DNA of 64,000 nt from Ereboglobus sp. Its GTDB lineage: Bacteria; Verrucomicrobiota; Verrucomicrobiia; Opitutales; Opitutaceae. The translations under genes and the position numbers were made by a program. Positions within the stretch are counted from its first letter, which is position 1, and every line of letters begins with the position of its first letter. Shown one piece after another: positions 1 through 8,308 of this stretch. The stretch is from contig JARKRC010000045.1 of NCBI GenBank assembly GCA_029974595.1, positions 26,001-90,000 on the forward strand, given 5' to 3'. The notes under the pieces are model-generated. The model saw only the letters and a list, made by a program, of their open reading frames with translations, was not told the DNA's origin and did not search any database.

Positions 1-789
1 CGGCATGTTCACGGGGACATAGATTTTCACGACGCCATCGCCAAAAGCTGTAACATCTTCTTTTATCGCGAAAGCCTCGATCTCGGCGCGCAACCCATTG
101 CCGACGAGGCGCGCCGCTTCGGACTCGACGTCCCCACGGGCATCGAACTTCCCGGCGAGGCCAAAAACATGAACATTCCCGACCCCGTTCGCCGCCGCGC
201 GCGCGGCCTGCCGTGGACCGGCGGCGACACGGTCACGCTCGCCATCGGGCAAAACGAAATCATCGTGTCGCCTATGGGCATGGCCTGCCTCATCGCCTCC
301 GTCGCGCGCAACGAAACGCGCACGCCGCCCACGATCCTGCACGATCCGGGCCGCCCGGCCGTTCGCACCGAACCCATCGGACTGACCGCCGTGCAACGGC
401 GCGCGCTTGTTGATGCCATGCGCGAAACCATAAAAACCGGCACCGGCAAGATCCTGACAAATCCGCGTTTCAAGGATCTCAATCTCGGCAACCTCGACAT
501 CGCCGGCAAGACCGGCACCGCGCAAAAGGAAGTGTGGAAGGACGGCAGACGCGGCATCATCAACTTCGCATGGTTTGTGGGCTTCGCCCCCGCGAGCGAC
601 CCGCGCATTGCGATAGCCGTTGTCCTCGAAGGCGATGTCCCCGGGGAGGAACTGGGCGGCGGCGCGAAGGCCGCCCCGATAGCGGGTTATGTGCTGAAAA
701 AATATTTCGAAAAGAACCCCGAGCAAATCCCCGCTCCGTCCGAACAACCCGCAACTGGCATAATGCAGGCCCTCCATCGCCCTGATTGA
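1..789 (+). CDS. mrdA: Penicillin-binding protein 2, C-terminal part (5' end outside window)
   Basis: Peptidoglycan transpeptidase that crosslinks wall material during elongation, acting at the periplasmic face of the inner membrane with RodA. The reading frame is open from base 1, so the N-terminal dimerisation domain and the SxxK serine motif lie upstream. Visible are the SxN motif as SCN (residues 16-18 of the fragment, in an HGDIDF...SCNIFFY context typical of PBP2) and the KTG motif as GKTGTAQ near residue 170, followed by the family-typical FAWFVGFAP segment. The C-terminus is a short Pro-rich tail. A class B PBP3 (FtsI) is less likely given the SCNIFFY context. Confidence 0.9.
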   Translation, partial: RHVHGDIDFHDAIAKSCNIFFYRESLDLGAQPIADEARRFGLDVPTGIELPGEAKNMNIPDPVRRRARGLPWTGGDTVTLAIGQNEIIVSPMGMACLIASVARNETRTPPTILHDPGRPAVRTEPIGLTAVQRRALVDAMRETIKTGTGKILTNPRFKDLNLGNLDIAGKTGTAQKEVWKDGRRGIINFAWFVGFAPASDPRIAIAVVLEGDVPGEELGGGAKAAPIAGYVLKKYFEKNPEQIPAPSEQPATGIMQALHRPD

Positions 790-808
790 CCGGGCGCGCG
801 CAACCCAA

Positions 809-836
809 GAAAAAAACCACCGGCATGAACCGGTGG
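809..836 (-). terminator. Intrinsic terminator of the ferredoxin gene
   Basis: A perfect 7-bp stem (CCACCGG at 817-823, CCGGTGG at 830-836, 6-nt loop) is followed on the minus strand by a run of seven T, starting 33 bases past the ferredoxin stop. It may also slow transcription from the convergent PBP2 gene, but there is no T run on the plus strand. Confidence 0.75.
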
Positions 837-869
837 CTTGCGAAAAAAGGGGGGAAACAGGGGCCGCGC

Positions 870-1106
870 TTATTCGTCGCCGTCGTTGCCGATGGCCTCG
901 ACCGGGCAGCCTTCGAGGGCCTCCATGCACAAGGCCGCGTCTTCGTCGGACGCAGGCTGCGCATGCACGTAAGAATAGCCGCCTTCATCATTGCGGGAGA
1001 AGAACGCGGGAGCTGTTTCGCGGCACAGGTCGCAGTCGATGCATTGCTGATCGACATAGAATTTACCAGGAATGTTGGAAGGCCATTTGTCTGCTTTGTT
1101 TGCCAT
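870..1106 (-). CDS. Single-cluster 4Fe-4S ferredoxin
   Basis: Small soluble electron carrier of 78 residues. The sequence has a CxxCxxC motif (QQCIDCDLCRE) and a distant fourth cysteine in the C-terminal EGCPVEAI motif, which together bind one [4Fe-4S] cluster as in Fer4-type monocluster ferredoxins. The reading frame is open 46 codons further upstream, but that part contains no family sequence. The ATG at 1106 (MANKADKW) gives the normal ferredoxin length. It stands alone, convergent with PBP2, so its redox partner cannot be inferred from context. Confidence 0.85.
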   Translation of the reverse strand: MANKADKWPSNIPGKFYVDQQCIDCDLCRETAPAFFSRNDEGGYSYVHAQPASDEDAALCMEALEGCPVEAIGNDGDE

Positions 1107-1233
1107 GATGACATGGCAAACAAGACGAAAAGTCCGCGCTGTCAAGTAGGCTGTGAAACTCGCTCCTTTCCCCAAGGTTTCCTGGCGGAAACATAAGTCA
1201 ATCCATGCGGCGTATTTCCGGTTCTGATCGGGT

Positions 1234-1285
1234 GGCACGGGCATCTTGCCCGTGCCGGGCGCAGAACATGGGCAGGATGCCCGTG
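1234..1285. repeat. Palindromic GGGCAGGATGCCC-type repeat, two copies
   Basis: Within the ferredoxin/GH115 gap lies GGCACGGGC-ATCTT-GCCCGTGCC (1234-1256), followed by CATGGGCAGGATGCCCGTG (1267-1285). The second copy matches the element inside the arnA formyltransferase gene (20230-20248) at 18 of 19 bases. The copies resemble REP-like palindromes that are common between verrucomicrobial genes. The rest of the 1107-1316 gap shows no gene. Confidence 0.7.
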
Positions 1286-1316
1286 CGACTCGATCCGGTT
1301 GTGTTTTTGGTGTTTC

Positions 1317-3821
1317 TTATCTGGAAAGCTCGATGGTCACGCGGTCAACGATGACACTTGGGTCGATGCCGTGGAGGCGGAGGGTGTGGGGGCCTGCGGC
1401 GCGCGCCGGGGCGGGCAGGGGGATGTCGATCACGCGGGTGTTGGAGAGGACGCCTTGCGCCCACGCGGGGCCGCCGTCGTCGATGACGAGTCCGGCGGTT
1501 TTGGGCGCGGCGGTGTCGTTGTCGAAGGTATAGGCGATGCGGAGTGTGCCGGAGCCGTCGATCGCGTGCGTGGGGAGGATGTGGATGCGGGCGATGGCGG
1601 TTGCGGGGGCGTCGGCGTCGAGATTGTAACGGCAATCGAGGATAGGGGCGCCGTTTGCGGATTGGGATTGCGGGTTTCGGAGCGGCAGCGTGTGGGCGGC
1701 GCCGGAATGGCCGAGGCCGGAGACCGGCGTCCAGCCGTTTTTGCCGGCGGATGCGAGGCGGGCTTCGACGAGGGGCGGGCGCGGTTCCGAAGGGAGGGGA
1801 AGCTGGAAATTGGGGACGCGCCACGCGGCGATGCGCATGGATTTCCAGTCGTTGTCGGCGGGTTCGAGTTGCATGAAGTGCCGCCATTTGCCGCCGGAGA
1901 TGAGGTTGTTGTAGCGATGGGTGATGCGGGCGAGCTGGCCGTTGAGGATGTCGCCCATGTAGCCGAGCTTGTCGAGGGCGGAGCGGTCCCCGCCGAGGTA
2001 TTTGAGCGCGGCTTCCTCGCCGGTGAAGTAGCGGTTGCTGGCTAGGATGGAGCCTTGGACGGGATAATCAACGAGTTGGTAGAAGGCGTCTTGTTTTTCG
2101 GCGGGGATGCGGTCGCGGATGGCGGAGAGTTTTTCGCTCATTGAGAGCGCGAGGGCGCGGCGGCGGTCTTTGTCGGCGGGGGTGAGGTCGGAGGGGCGGG
2201 GCCTTTCGCCGGGGAGCCACCATTGGAGGTGCTCGGGCCGGCGCTCGAAATTGAAGAGGTAATACTGGCGCATCACCTCGGCGATGGCGGGGGCGTTGTC
2301 GGGGCCGAACTCGCGCGCGGCCCATTCGGACAGAAAACCAGGGAGGGTGTCGCGGTTCCAGCGGTTGATGTCCCAGGCCATTTGCAGGAAAAACTCGGTG
2401 GTGATCTCGGCGGGTTTGATGTCGCCGACGTTGGCGATCCAGATGCGGTCGGCGCCGAGTTCGCGGGCTTTGTGCATTTCTTCCCAGATGAGGGCGGGGG
2501 GCGTGGTGGCGAGCCAGAGGTAGGCGAGGGGGCGGCCGAGGTAGGAGAGGTGGTAATAGACGCCAAATCCGCCGGCGCGTTTGCCTTCGCGCATGGCGGC
2601 GCGGTCGGCATCGGTCGGGAAATTGCGGATATAGCCGAAATTGTCGTCGGGAAATAGAATCGTGACATCGTCGGGCACGCGGAGGCCGCCGCGGTAGAGG
2701 TCGAGCACTTCCTTGTAGGCGCAGAACATTTGGGGAACGCGCTCGACGTCGGGCGAAACGTGCTTTGCGATGAGCGCGCGCTGGTCGGCGAAGATTTTTT
2801 CGAGGCGGGCGATTTGTTCGTCGCGGTCGCCGCCGCCCTGCATGCCGCTGTCGTGGATGCCGCGCATGCCGAGGGTGTAGATGTTTTCGTAGCGGCCGTT
2901 GGTCTTGAGGCGCTCCTCCCAGTAGGAGAGGACGCCGTCGCGGTTGGTGACGTAGTTGTAATCCTTCGCGGGGGCGGTCCATTCGCTGACGTTGTTGCGA
3001 AGCATGGGCTCGGCGTGCGAGCTGCCCATGACGATGGCGTAGTCGGCGGCGAGGGCGGCATTGGCGGGGTTGGCGTTGAACGCGGGCGAGCATTTGTGCA
3101 TCGCGGGCCAGAGGGTGTTGGCCTTGAGGCGGAGGAGGAGTTCGAAAACTTTTTCGTAGGTTTTGGGGCCGATGCCGCCGTTTTCGGGTTCGAAGGTTTT
3201 GGCGGCCCAAGGCTGGAGCCCCCAGTCCTCGTCGTTGATAAAAATGCCGCGATACTTCACGGACGGCGGGCCGTGGCGGCGTGTGCCGGCGGCGATGTGG
3301 AGGGTGGATTTTTTCTCGGGCGTGACATCGGCCCACCAATGCCAAGGCGACACGCCGATGGCTTGCGAGAGTTCGTAAACGCCGTAGGCCGTGCCGCGCG
3401 GATCGCTGCCGGCGATGACGAGGGTGTGTTGTCCGGGCGCTGTTTCGAGGGTGGCGATAAGGAAGGTTTCCCATGCGCCGCGGAGGGCGGAGACGTCGAG
3501 TTTGCCGGAGGCCACGAAGGCGTCGATGAGCGGGGATTTGCCGAGGGTGCCGATGATGATGGCGGGGGCATCGGGGAGCTGGATTTCGGTTTTGAGCGCG
3601 GGAATTACGGCGGGGTGTTTGCCGGTGATGCGTTCGATGTCGGCCGCGAGATCGCGCGCGGCGATGGAGACGACTTTCGCGTCGGCGGCGGAATAATGGA
3701 TGCGCGCGACGGCGGTTTCGGTGACGAGCGGGAAATCGGCCACAGGCGGGACGCCCGGGGGATTCGCCTTCGCGAAAAGGGAAGTGAGGATGCAGAGAAG
3801 AAAGGCGGCTCGGACGCGCAT
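1317..3821 (-). CDS. Secreted glycoside hydrolase family 115 alpha-glucuronidase
   Basis: Predicted to remove (4-O-methyl-)glucuronic acid side chains from xylan, outside the cytoplasm. The product is 834 residues. The start at 3821 (MRVRAAFLLCILTSLFAKA) gives a clean Sec signal peptide, whereas the 113 codons of open frame upstream are Arg/Pro-rich shadow sequence. The mature protein begins with the GH115 N-terminal alpha/beta domain, then the TIM-barrel core with family-like stretches (KYRGIFINDEDWGL; LGMRGIHDSGM; IWIANVGDIKP) and a C-terminal beta-sandwich. Length fits the family. No polysaccharide cluster surrounds it apart from the DUF6250 lipoprotein at 7556. Confidence 0.88.
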   Translation of the reverse strand: MRVRAAFLLCILTSLFAKANPPGVPPVADFPLVTETAVARIHYSAADAKVVSIAARDLAADIERITGKHPAVIPALKTEIQLPDAPAIIIGTLGKSPLIDAFVASGKLDVSALRGAWETFLIATLETAPGQHTLVIAGSDPRGTAYGVYELSQAIGVSPWHWWADVTPEKKSTLHIAAGTRRHGPPSVKYRGIFINDEDWGLQPWAAKTFEPENGGIGPKTYEKVFELLLRLKANTLWPAMHKCSPAFNANPANAALAADYAIVMGSSHAEPMLRNNVSEWTAPAKDYNYVTNRDGVLSYWEERLKTNGRYENIYTLGMRGIHDSGMQGGGDRDEQIARLEKIFADQRALIAKHVSPDVERVPQMFCAYKEVLDLYRGGLRVPDDVTILFPDDNFGYIRNFPTDADRAAMREGKRAGGFGVYYHLSYLGRPLAYLWLATTPPALIWEEMHKARELGADRIWIANVGDIKPAEITTEFFLQMAWDINRWNRDTLPGFLSEWAAREFGPDNAPAIAEVMRQYYLFNFERRPEHLQWWLPGERPRPSDLTPADKDRRRALALSMSEKLSAIRDRIPAEKQDAFYQLVDYPVQGSILASNRYFTGEEAALKYLGGDRSALDKLGYMGDILNGQLARITHRYNNLISGGKWRHFMQLEPADNDWKSMRIAAWRVPNFQLPLPSEPRPPLVEARLASAGKNGWTPVSGLGHSGAAHTLPLRNPQSQSANGAPILDCRYNLDADAPATAIARIHILPTHAIDGSGTLRIAYTFDNDTAAPKTAGLVIDDGGPAWAQGVLSNTRVIDIPLPAPARAAGPHTLRLHGIDPSVIVDRVTIELSR

Positions 3822-3883
3822 GGGAAAAACAATGCGCGAAATCGCGGCGCGCTGCCAAGTCTGCTTGGGCGCAAATTGTGCGT

Positions 3884-4342
3884 TTACAGTTGGGCGCGAC
3901 CGGAGGCCTGCGCCATGTGGCGGCGGAGGAGCCACGCGCAGACGAGGGCGAGAAGGGCGGCGCGGGCGAGGCTGACGAGGAGCGCGGCGCGGCCCGTGGA
4001 GCCGCCAGTGCCAAAGCAGCCGCAGGAAATGTCGAGTCCGCGCGCGAGCGCGCTGGCGATGAAAACAGTGAAGACAGCGCTGCAAAACGCGAGGAACGCG
4101 AGCGCGCCCGCGCGAAGGCTGCGGATGAAGATGGCGAACGCGCAGCCGATTTCGAGCCACGGGAGATAGAGCGCGACGACGAGGGCGGGCGTGCGCGGCA
4201 CGATGCGGTAAAGCTCGATGGCGCGCGCGAAGTCCGCCGGGGCGCTTATCTTGGAAATGCCTGCATAAAGAAAAACGCCGGCGATGGCGAGGAGGGCGAC
4301 GGAGGCGGTTATCCGCGCGGCGTTGGAGGGGGCGTTGTTCAT
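3884..4342 (-). CDS. MauE/DoxX-like redox-associated membrane protein
   Basis: Integral membrane protein of 152 residues with about four hydrophobic helices. The LDISCGCFG motif resembles the CGCFG signature of MauE-type proteins, which are linked to thiol-disulfide handling of periplasmic proteins. The ATG at 4342 overlaps the stop of the rhodanese gene by four bases (ATGA), so translation is probably coupled. It is the last gene of a DUF1573-rhodanese-MauE operon, and that context suggests a periplasmic thiol or sulfur function. The exact substrate is unknown. Confidence 0.75.
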   Translation of the reverse strand: MNNAPSNAARITASVALLAIAGVFLYAGISKISAPADFARAIELYRIVPRTPALVVALYLPWLEIGCAFAIFIRSLRAGALAFLAFCSAVFTVFIASALARGLDISCGCFGTGGSTGRAALLVSLARAALLALVCAWLLRRHMAQASGRAQL

Positions 4343-4761
4343 CGTGAGCGCCAGCCTCCCTTCAGGACAAAAATGTCGGTGTGCCCGAGTTCGCGGCGGA
4401 GTCGCACGGCGACGGCGCGGCTGGCCCCGCAAAGCGTGTCGTCGCAATAGACCACGATTCGCGTGTCGGCTGCGGCGCCGAGCGCCTCGATGACGGCGGG
4501 GAGTTGCCGCTCCCAATGCGCCTCGTTGAGCGGAAGGGCGCCGGGGGCATGCGCGGCGGCGTAGGCGTTGTCGTCGCGCGCGTCGATGAGGAGGATGCGG
4601 GTTGCGGCGGCGCGCTGCCACGCGGCGGTTTGCTCCCAGGTGGTCTCGTCGGGGGCGAGCGGCGGCGTTTGAAAAAGATCGCGATGGATATACGCGGATA
4701 TCAGCGCGGGGATTGCCGCGAGGATGGAGAGGACGAGGATCTGCCGGATGATCGCGCGCAT
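4339..4761 (-). CDS. Rhodanese-like domain protein with N-terminal membrane anchor
   Basis: A 140-residue protein with an N-terminal hydrophobic segment (ILVLSILAAIPALISAYI) followed by one rhodanese domain (residues about 55-138). The domain contains LLIDARDDNAYAAAHAPGA, and the active-site loop IVVYCDDTLCGASRA carries the candidate catalytic cysteine. It probably handles sulfane sulfur or a protein thiol on the outer face of the membrane. The start at 4761 lies one base after the DUF1573 stop. The open frame extends upstream through the overlapping DUF1573 gene and is not coding there. Confidence 0.8.
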   Translation of the reverse strand: MRAIIRQILVLSILAAIPALISAYIHRDLFQTPPLAPDETTWEQTAAWQRAAATRILLIDARDDNAYAAAHAPGALPLNEAHWERQLPAVIEALGAAADTRIVVYCDDTLCGASRAVAVRLRRELGHTDIFVLKGGWRSR

Positions 4762-4762
4762 T

Positions 4763-5467
4763 TCAACGCACCTGGGCGTAGGCGGTGAGTGTTGTGCCGG
4801 CGGGGAGCGGGACGGCGGGTTGCAGGGTGATGATCGCGAGGCGCGGGGTTTCCGTGTCGCGCGGCGTGATGTCGAGGCGGTAACGGCGGCCCGGTTCGAG
4901 CGTGACGAGCGCGGCGCCGATGTCGTCGCGATTGCTGGTGGCGCGCTCGATTTCGACCGGGCCGCCGCCATTGATTGTGATGTCGATTGATTTCGTGGCG
5001 GCGGGGCTGCGGGATTTCCAGAAGACGAGCCGCGGCGCAATGGTGAGCGGTTCGGGGAGATTGGCGCGGAGCGTAAGCTGGTAGGGCTCCTTGCGGTTTT
5101 TTTCGTCGGTTGTGATCGCGATGGTGCGCGTGACTTCACCGACAAGGCCCGCGCGGTCAAACGTGACGGCGATGGAGCCGGTTTCGCCGGGGGCGTAGGT
5201 TTCCTTGTCGGGCATGGGCGCGAGGCAGCCGCAGCTCGGGCGGATGTTGGTGATGACGACGGGCCTGTCGCCGGTGTTTTTGAAGGTGAACTGATACAGC
5301 GGGAGCGTTTCGCCGATCCCGGCGCGGTGCTCGATTTCGGTGCGCGTCCAGTCGAGGGCGAGAGCCGTTGTCTGCGCAAAGACGATGACGAGCGCGCCGG
5401 GCAGGATGCGCAGGGCGCGCGGGCATTTAATGAATGTCATGGCGAGGATGTGGAGCGGCGTGTGCAT
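4763..5467 (-). CDS. DUF1573 domain protein, exported
   Basis: The product is about 234 residues. It has an N-terminal hydrophobic export signal (ALRILPGALVIVFAQTTALA), then a DUF1573/ASH-like immunoglobulin fold in which the FTFKNTGDRPVVITNIRPSCGC segment is diagnostic, with the family CGC motif. Starts at 5467 (MHTPL) and 5440 (MTFIKC) are both possible. Neither has a convincing ribosome-binding site, and the signal peptide favours the shorter form slightly. It is the first gene of the three-gene operon with the rhodanese and MauE-like proteins. Molecular function is not established for this family. Confidence 0.75.
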   Translation of the reverse strand: MHTPLHILAMTFIKCPRALRILPGALVIVFAQTTALALDWTRTEIEHRAGIGETLPLYQFTFKNTGDRPVVITNIRPSCGCLAPMPDKETYAPGETGSIAVTFDRAGLVGEVTRTIAITTDEKNRKEPYQLTLRANLPEPLTIAPRLVFWKSRSPAATKSIDITINGGGPVEIERATSNRDDIGAALVTLEPGRRYRLDITPRDTETPRLAIITLQPAVPLPAGTTLTAYAQVR

Positions 5468-5661
5468 GATGCGACTCAACTGGCGGGGAGTGTTTTGTTT
5501 TTTCGGCTTTCCGCCAATGACAAACACTCCGCCCCGGCAAAATGCGCGGCTGCTTTTGTGATTAAAAAAATATCAATTTCGAGTAACTGGACATAATGCG
5601 GATGCGTGGTATGGAGCAGTGTGCCAAAATAATGGCGTTTCCACTTTGTCCTTATCACTTC

Positions 5662-6540
5662 ATGTTTTTCACCAAATATCACGCGCTCGGCAATGACTAC
5701 ATCGTCCTGAATCCCAAGGATTATCCGGACTGGCGGAACGCGCCGTCGCCGGAGCAAATACGCACGGTGTGCCACCGCAATTTCGGCGTCGGATCGGACG
5801 GGATTCTTTGGGGGCCGCTGCCGTCGAAGGACAGCCAGTTTGGCCTGCGCATTTTTAATCCGGACGGCTCGGAGGCGGAAAAATCGGGCAATGGGCTGCG
5901 GATTTTTTCGCGCTACCTTTTCGACGAGAAACTGGCGCCCTCCGACGGGCGCGCGTTCACGATCGAAACACCGGGCGGGCAGGTGAGCGTGACGATCAAG
6001 GATGCGGGGCGGGTGATCACGGTCGCGATGGGCAGCGTGAGTTTTCGCAGCGACCGCGTGCCGGTGAACCTCGGGGAGGACGGCGATTTTGCGCGCGATG
6101 TGATCAACGAAAAGCTGCGCGGCGTGGCGGATCGCGACTTTGTGTTTTGCGCGGCGACGATCGGCAATCCGCATTGCGTGCTCCCGCTCACGGCGGCGGA
6201 AGTCACGCCCGAGTTTGCGAAATACTACGGTCCCCACATCGAGACGCATCCCGCGTTTCCGAAAAAGACAAACGTGCAGTTCCTGCATGTGATTGACCGC
6301 TCGAACATCCGCATCGAAATCTGGGAGCGCGGCGCGGGTTACACGCTGGCGTCGGGAAGCAGTTCGAGCGCCGCCGCCGCGGTGGCGCATCGTCTCGGGC
6401 TCGTGGGGCGCAATGTCACCGTGCACATGCCGGGCGGTCAAATCGGCATCGAGATCGGCCATAAATACGAAATCCAGATGACCGGCCCGGTGACGCGCGT
6501 GGCCTCGGGCAGGATGGATGCGGAGATGCTTGGGGCGTAG
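5662..6540 (+). CDS. Diaminopimelate-epimerase-like protein lacking both catalytic cysteines
   Basis: The fold and most motifs are DapF: the N-terminal FTKYHALGNDYIVLN, NFGVGSDGI, FNPDGSEAEKSGNGLR, ATIGNPHCV and ERGAGYTLASGS. DapF interconverts LL- and meso-diaminopimelate using two cysteines. Here the first is Ser75 (EAEKSGNG instead of the usual CGNG) and the second is Ser231 (TLASGS instead of TLACGT). The substitutions suggest either a slow or altered racemase or a different reaction. Length (292) is normal. The ATG at 5662 starts at the conserved N-terminus, and the 22 upstream in-frame residues are not family-like. The gene stands alone and is convergent with miaA. Confidence 0.75.
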   Translation: MFFTKYHALGNDYIVLNPKDYPDWRNAPSPEQIRTVCHRNFGVGSDGILWGPLPSKDSQFGLRIFNPDGSEAEKSGNGLRIFSRYLFDEKLAPSDGRAFTIETPGGQVSVTIKDAGRVITVAMGSVSFRSDRVPVNLGEDGDFARDVINEKLRGVADRDFVFCAATIGNPHCVLPLTAAEVTPEFAKYYGPHIETHPAFPKKTNVQFLHVIDRSNIRIEIWERGAGYTLASGSSSSAAAAVAHRLGLVGRNVTVHMPGGQIGIEIGHKYEIQMTGPVTRVASGRMDAEMLGA

Positions 6541-6543
6541 TTC

Positions 6544-6630
6544 AATTTACGAATTACGAATTACGATTTACGAATGAAGGAGGAGCTTCCGCTCCGCTGG
6601 CGACTTGGGCAGCCGGAGTGCTTTCATTCG
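6544..6630 (-). repeat. Dispersed extragenic repeat (TTACGAATTACG / CTCCGGCTG...GAGCGGAAGCTC type), copy 1
   Basis: This fills the convergent gap between the DapF-like gene and miaA. It begins with tandem TTACGAA units, then a GGAGCTTCCGCTCC palindrome and AGCCGGAGTG. Read on the minus strand it aligns with the block at 39687-39752 downstream of dgt: shared CTCCGGCTG, a variable spacer, GAGCGGAAGCTC, then the TTCaTCGTAATTCGT tail. Hairpin potential at gene ends suggests a terminator-like or REP-like role. Confidence 0.65.
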
Positions 6631-6642
6631 CAAATCCCCCTG

Positions 6643-7542
6643 CTATTCGCGGGCGTCACGGATTTCGTGCGGGGGGAGTTGCGTGCGGAACCAGGTGCGC
6701 TGTTTTTTGACGAGGGCGCGGGTGTTTTGGATGATTTGCGCAGCGAGGTTTTCGGGCGCGAGTTTTCCATCGAGCATGGCGAGGGTTTCGCGATAGCCGA
6801 TGGCGCGGCAGGCGCTGGCGTTTTTTTCAAAGCCGAGCGCGCGCAGGCGGCGGACTTCGTCGATGAGACCGGCGGCGAGCATGGCGTCCACGCGCGAGGC
6901 GATTCGGGCGTCGAGTTCCTCGCGGGCGCGGTCGAGCACGGTGAGGCGCGCGTGCCAGCCGGCAAACGCGCCCGGGCGGCGGGCAAAATCGGCGGCGAGT
7001 TCGGAGCGCGCGCGGCCCGAGGCGAGGCAGCGTTCGAGGGCGCGGGTGACGCGGCGGGGGTTGGCCGTGTCGAGCGCGCCGAGGCCGGCGGGGTTGAGCG
7101 CGCGGAGCTGCGCGACGAGCGAGGGGAGGCCTTCGGCGTCGAGGCGCGCGGCGATTTCGGCGCGGAGCGCGGGCGGCACGGCGATGTCGTCAACGACAGG
7201 GGCGAAAAACGCCTTCAAATAAAAACCGCTGCCGCCGGTGACGAGGATGCGTTTGCCGCGCGCGGCGATGCCGTCAACCGCGGCGCGGGCGAGCGCGATG
7301 TAGCGGGCGATGTCCATTTGCTCGTCGCAGGGGCACACGTCGATGAGGTGATGGGGGATGCGGGCGAGTTCGGCGGGCGGGGGCTTGGCGGTGCCGATGT
7401 CCATGCCGCGATAAAAAAGAAGCGAGTCGCATGAGACGATTTCGGCGCCGTTGGCCTCGGCCCAGCGAAGCGCGTGCTCCGTTTTCCCGACAGCGGTGGG
7501 GCCGGTGAGCACGTGGAGAATTTTTTCGTTGGGCGAGGGCAT
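6643..7542 (-). CDS. miaA: tRNA dimethylallyltransferase
   Basis: Adds dimethylallyl to N6 of A37 in tRNAs reading UNN codons, using DMAPP in the cytoplasm. The 299-residue product shows the P-loop TGPTAVGKT (residues about 11-19), SCDSLLFYRGMDIGTAKP, the HHLIDVCPCDE segment, LVTGGSGFYLKAF and the C-terminal KKQRTWFR motif that are all typical of MiaA. The ATG at 7542 gives the family N-terminus. An in-frame upstream ATG is possible but adds unrelated residues. It is divergent from the DUF6250 lipoprotein, whose start is only 13 bases away, so the two promoters must overlap the opposite coding regions. Confidence 0.93.
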   Translation of the reverse strand: MPSPNEKILHVLTGPTAVGKTEHALRWAEANGAEIVSCDSLLFYRGMDIGTAKPPPAELARIPHHLIDVCPCDEQMDIARYIALARAAVDGIAARGKRILVTGGSGFYLKAFFAPVVDDIAVPPALRAEIAARLDAEGLPSLVAQLRALNPAGLGALDTANPRRVTRALERCLASGRARSELAADFARRPGAFAGWHARLTVLDRAREELDARIASRVDAMLAAGLIDEVRRLRALGFEKNASACRAIGYRETLAMLDGKLAPENLAAQIIQNTRALVKKQRTWFRTQLPPHEIRDARE

Positions 7543-7555
7543 GCGATCCGCCAAT

Positions 7556-8308
7556 ATGCAAAACATGATACGCTCATTCGCCAAGCCTGCGCTCGCGTCA
7601 ATCGCGTCGATCTTGCTCGTGTTTGTTTTTGCCGCCGGTTGCAAGCCCAAGTCGGATTCGGTTACGATCACCATGAAGACGGTCGCCAGCGACGACTTCG
7701 CGCACGGGCTCGACAAATGGGTCGTCGAGCAGATGCCCGGCGGCTCCGTGACGGCGAAGGACGGCGTGCTCACGATTGCGGACGAAAAGGGCTGCACCGT
7801 CTGGCTGAAGCAGAAGCTCACCGCGCCCGTCGCCATTTCATACGAAGTCACGATGAGCGCCGACGCGCGCGTCTCGGACATGAATTGCTTCTGGATGGCG
7901 AGCGATCCGAAGAGCCCGGGCGATTTGTTTCATGCCGGGCACAAACGCACGGGCAAATTTGCGACGTATGATTCGCTCAATCTCTATTACGTCGGCTATG
8001 GCGGGAATGCGAACACGACGACGCGCTTCCGGCGCTACGACGGCACGGGCGCGCGCCCGCTGCTGCCCGAGCACGACTTGACGGACGCCGCTCATTTGCT
8101 GAAGGCCGGCCACACTTACAAGATCACGCTCGTCGTGCAGGACGGCGAGGCGCGTTTCATTTGCGACGGGAAAACGGTTTTTTCCTACAAGGATCCCAAG
8201 CCGCTGACCGAGGGCTGGTTTGGTTTTCGCACGGTGCAGTCGAAAATGCTCGTGAAAAATTTCCGGGTCACGACGCCGGACGTGCGTGCCAATGTCCCGG
8301 AAAAATGA
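7556..8308 (+). CDS. DUF6250-type lipoprotein
   Basis: A 250-residue exported lipoprotein. The N-terminal signal ends in the lipobox VFAAGC. The body looks like one beta-sandwich with the motifs DDFAHGLDKWVVEQ, VSDMNCFWMASD, GKFATYDSLNLYYVGYGGN, TTTRFRRYDGTG and GWFGFRTV. I recognise these from DUF6250 proteins of Verrucomicrobiota and polysaccharide-degrading bacteria, where a carbohydrate-binding or lyase-like role is suspected but not shown. Starts at 7556 or 7565 are equally plausible. It lies just upstream of the lipid kinase gene, whose GTG directly follows its stop. Confidence 0.7.
   Translation: MQNMIRSFAKPALASIASILLVFVFAAGCKPKSDSVTITMKTVASDDFAHGLDKWVVEQMPGGSVTAKDGVLTIADEKGCTVWLKQKLTAPVAISYEVTMSADARVSDMNCFWMASDPKSPGDLFHAGHKRTGKFATYDSLNLYYVGYGGNANTTTRFRRYDGTGARPLLPEHDLTDAAHLLKAGHTYKITLVVQDGEARFICDGKTVFSYKDPKPLTEGWFGFRTVQSKMLVKNFRVTTPDVRANVPEK

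Noticed and set aside
1246..1533. Plus-strand open frame starting with HGQDARAT residues
   Set aside because: It is the translation of an intergenic palindromic repeat running into antisense GH115 sequence.
2730..4169. 479-codon plus-strand open frame opposite the GH115 gene
   Set aside because: Shadow of GH115 and of the start of the MauE-like gene. No recognisable domain.
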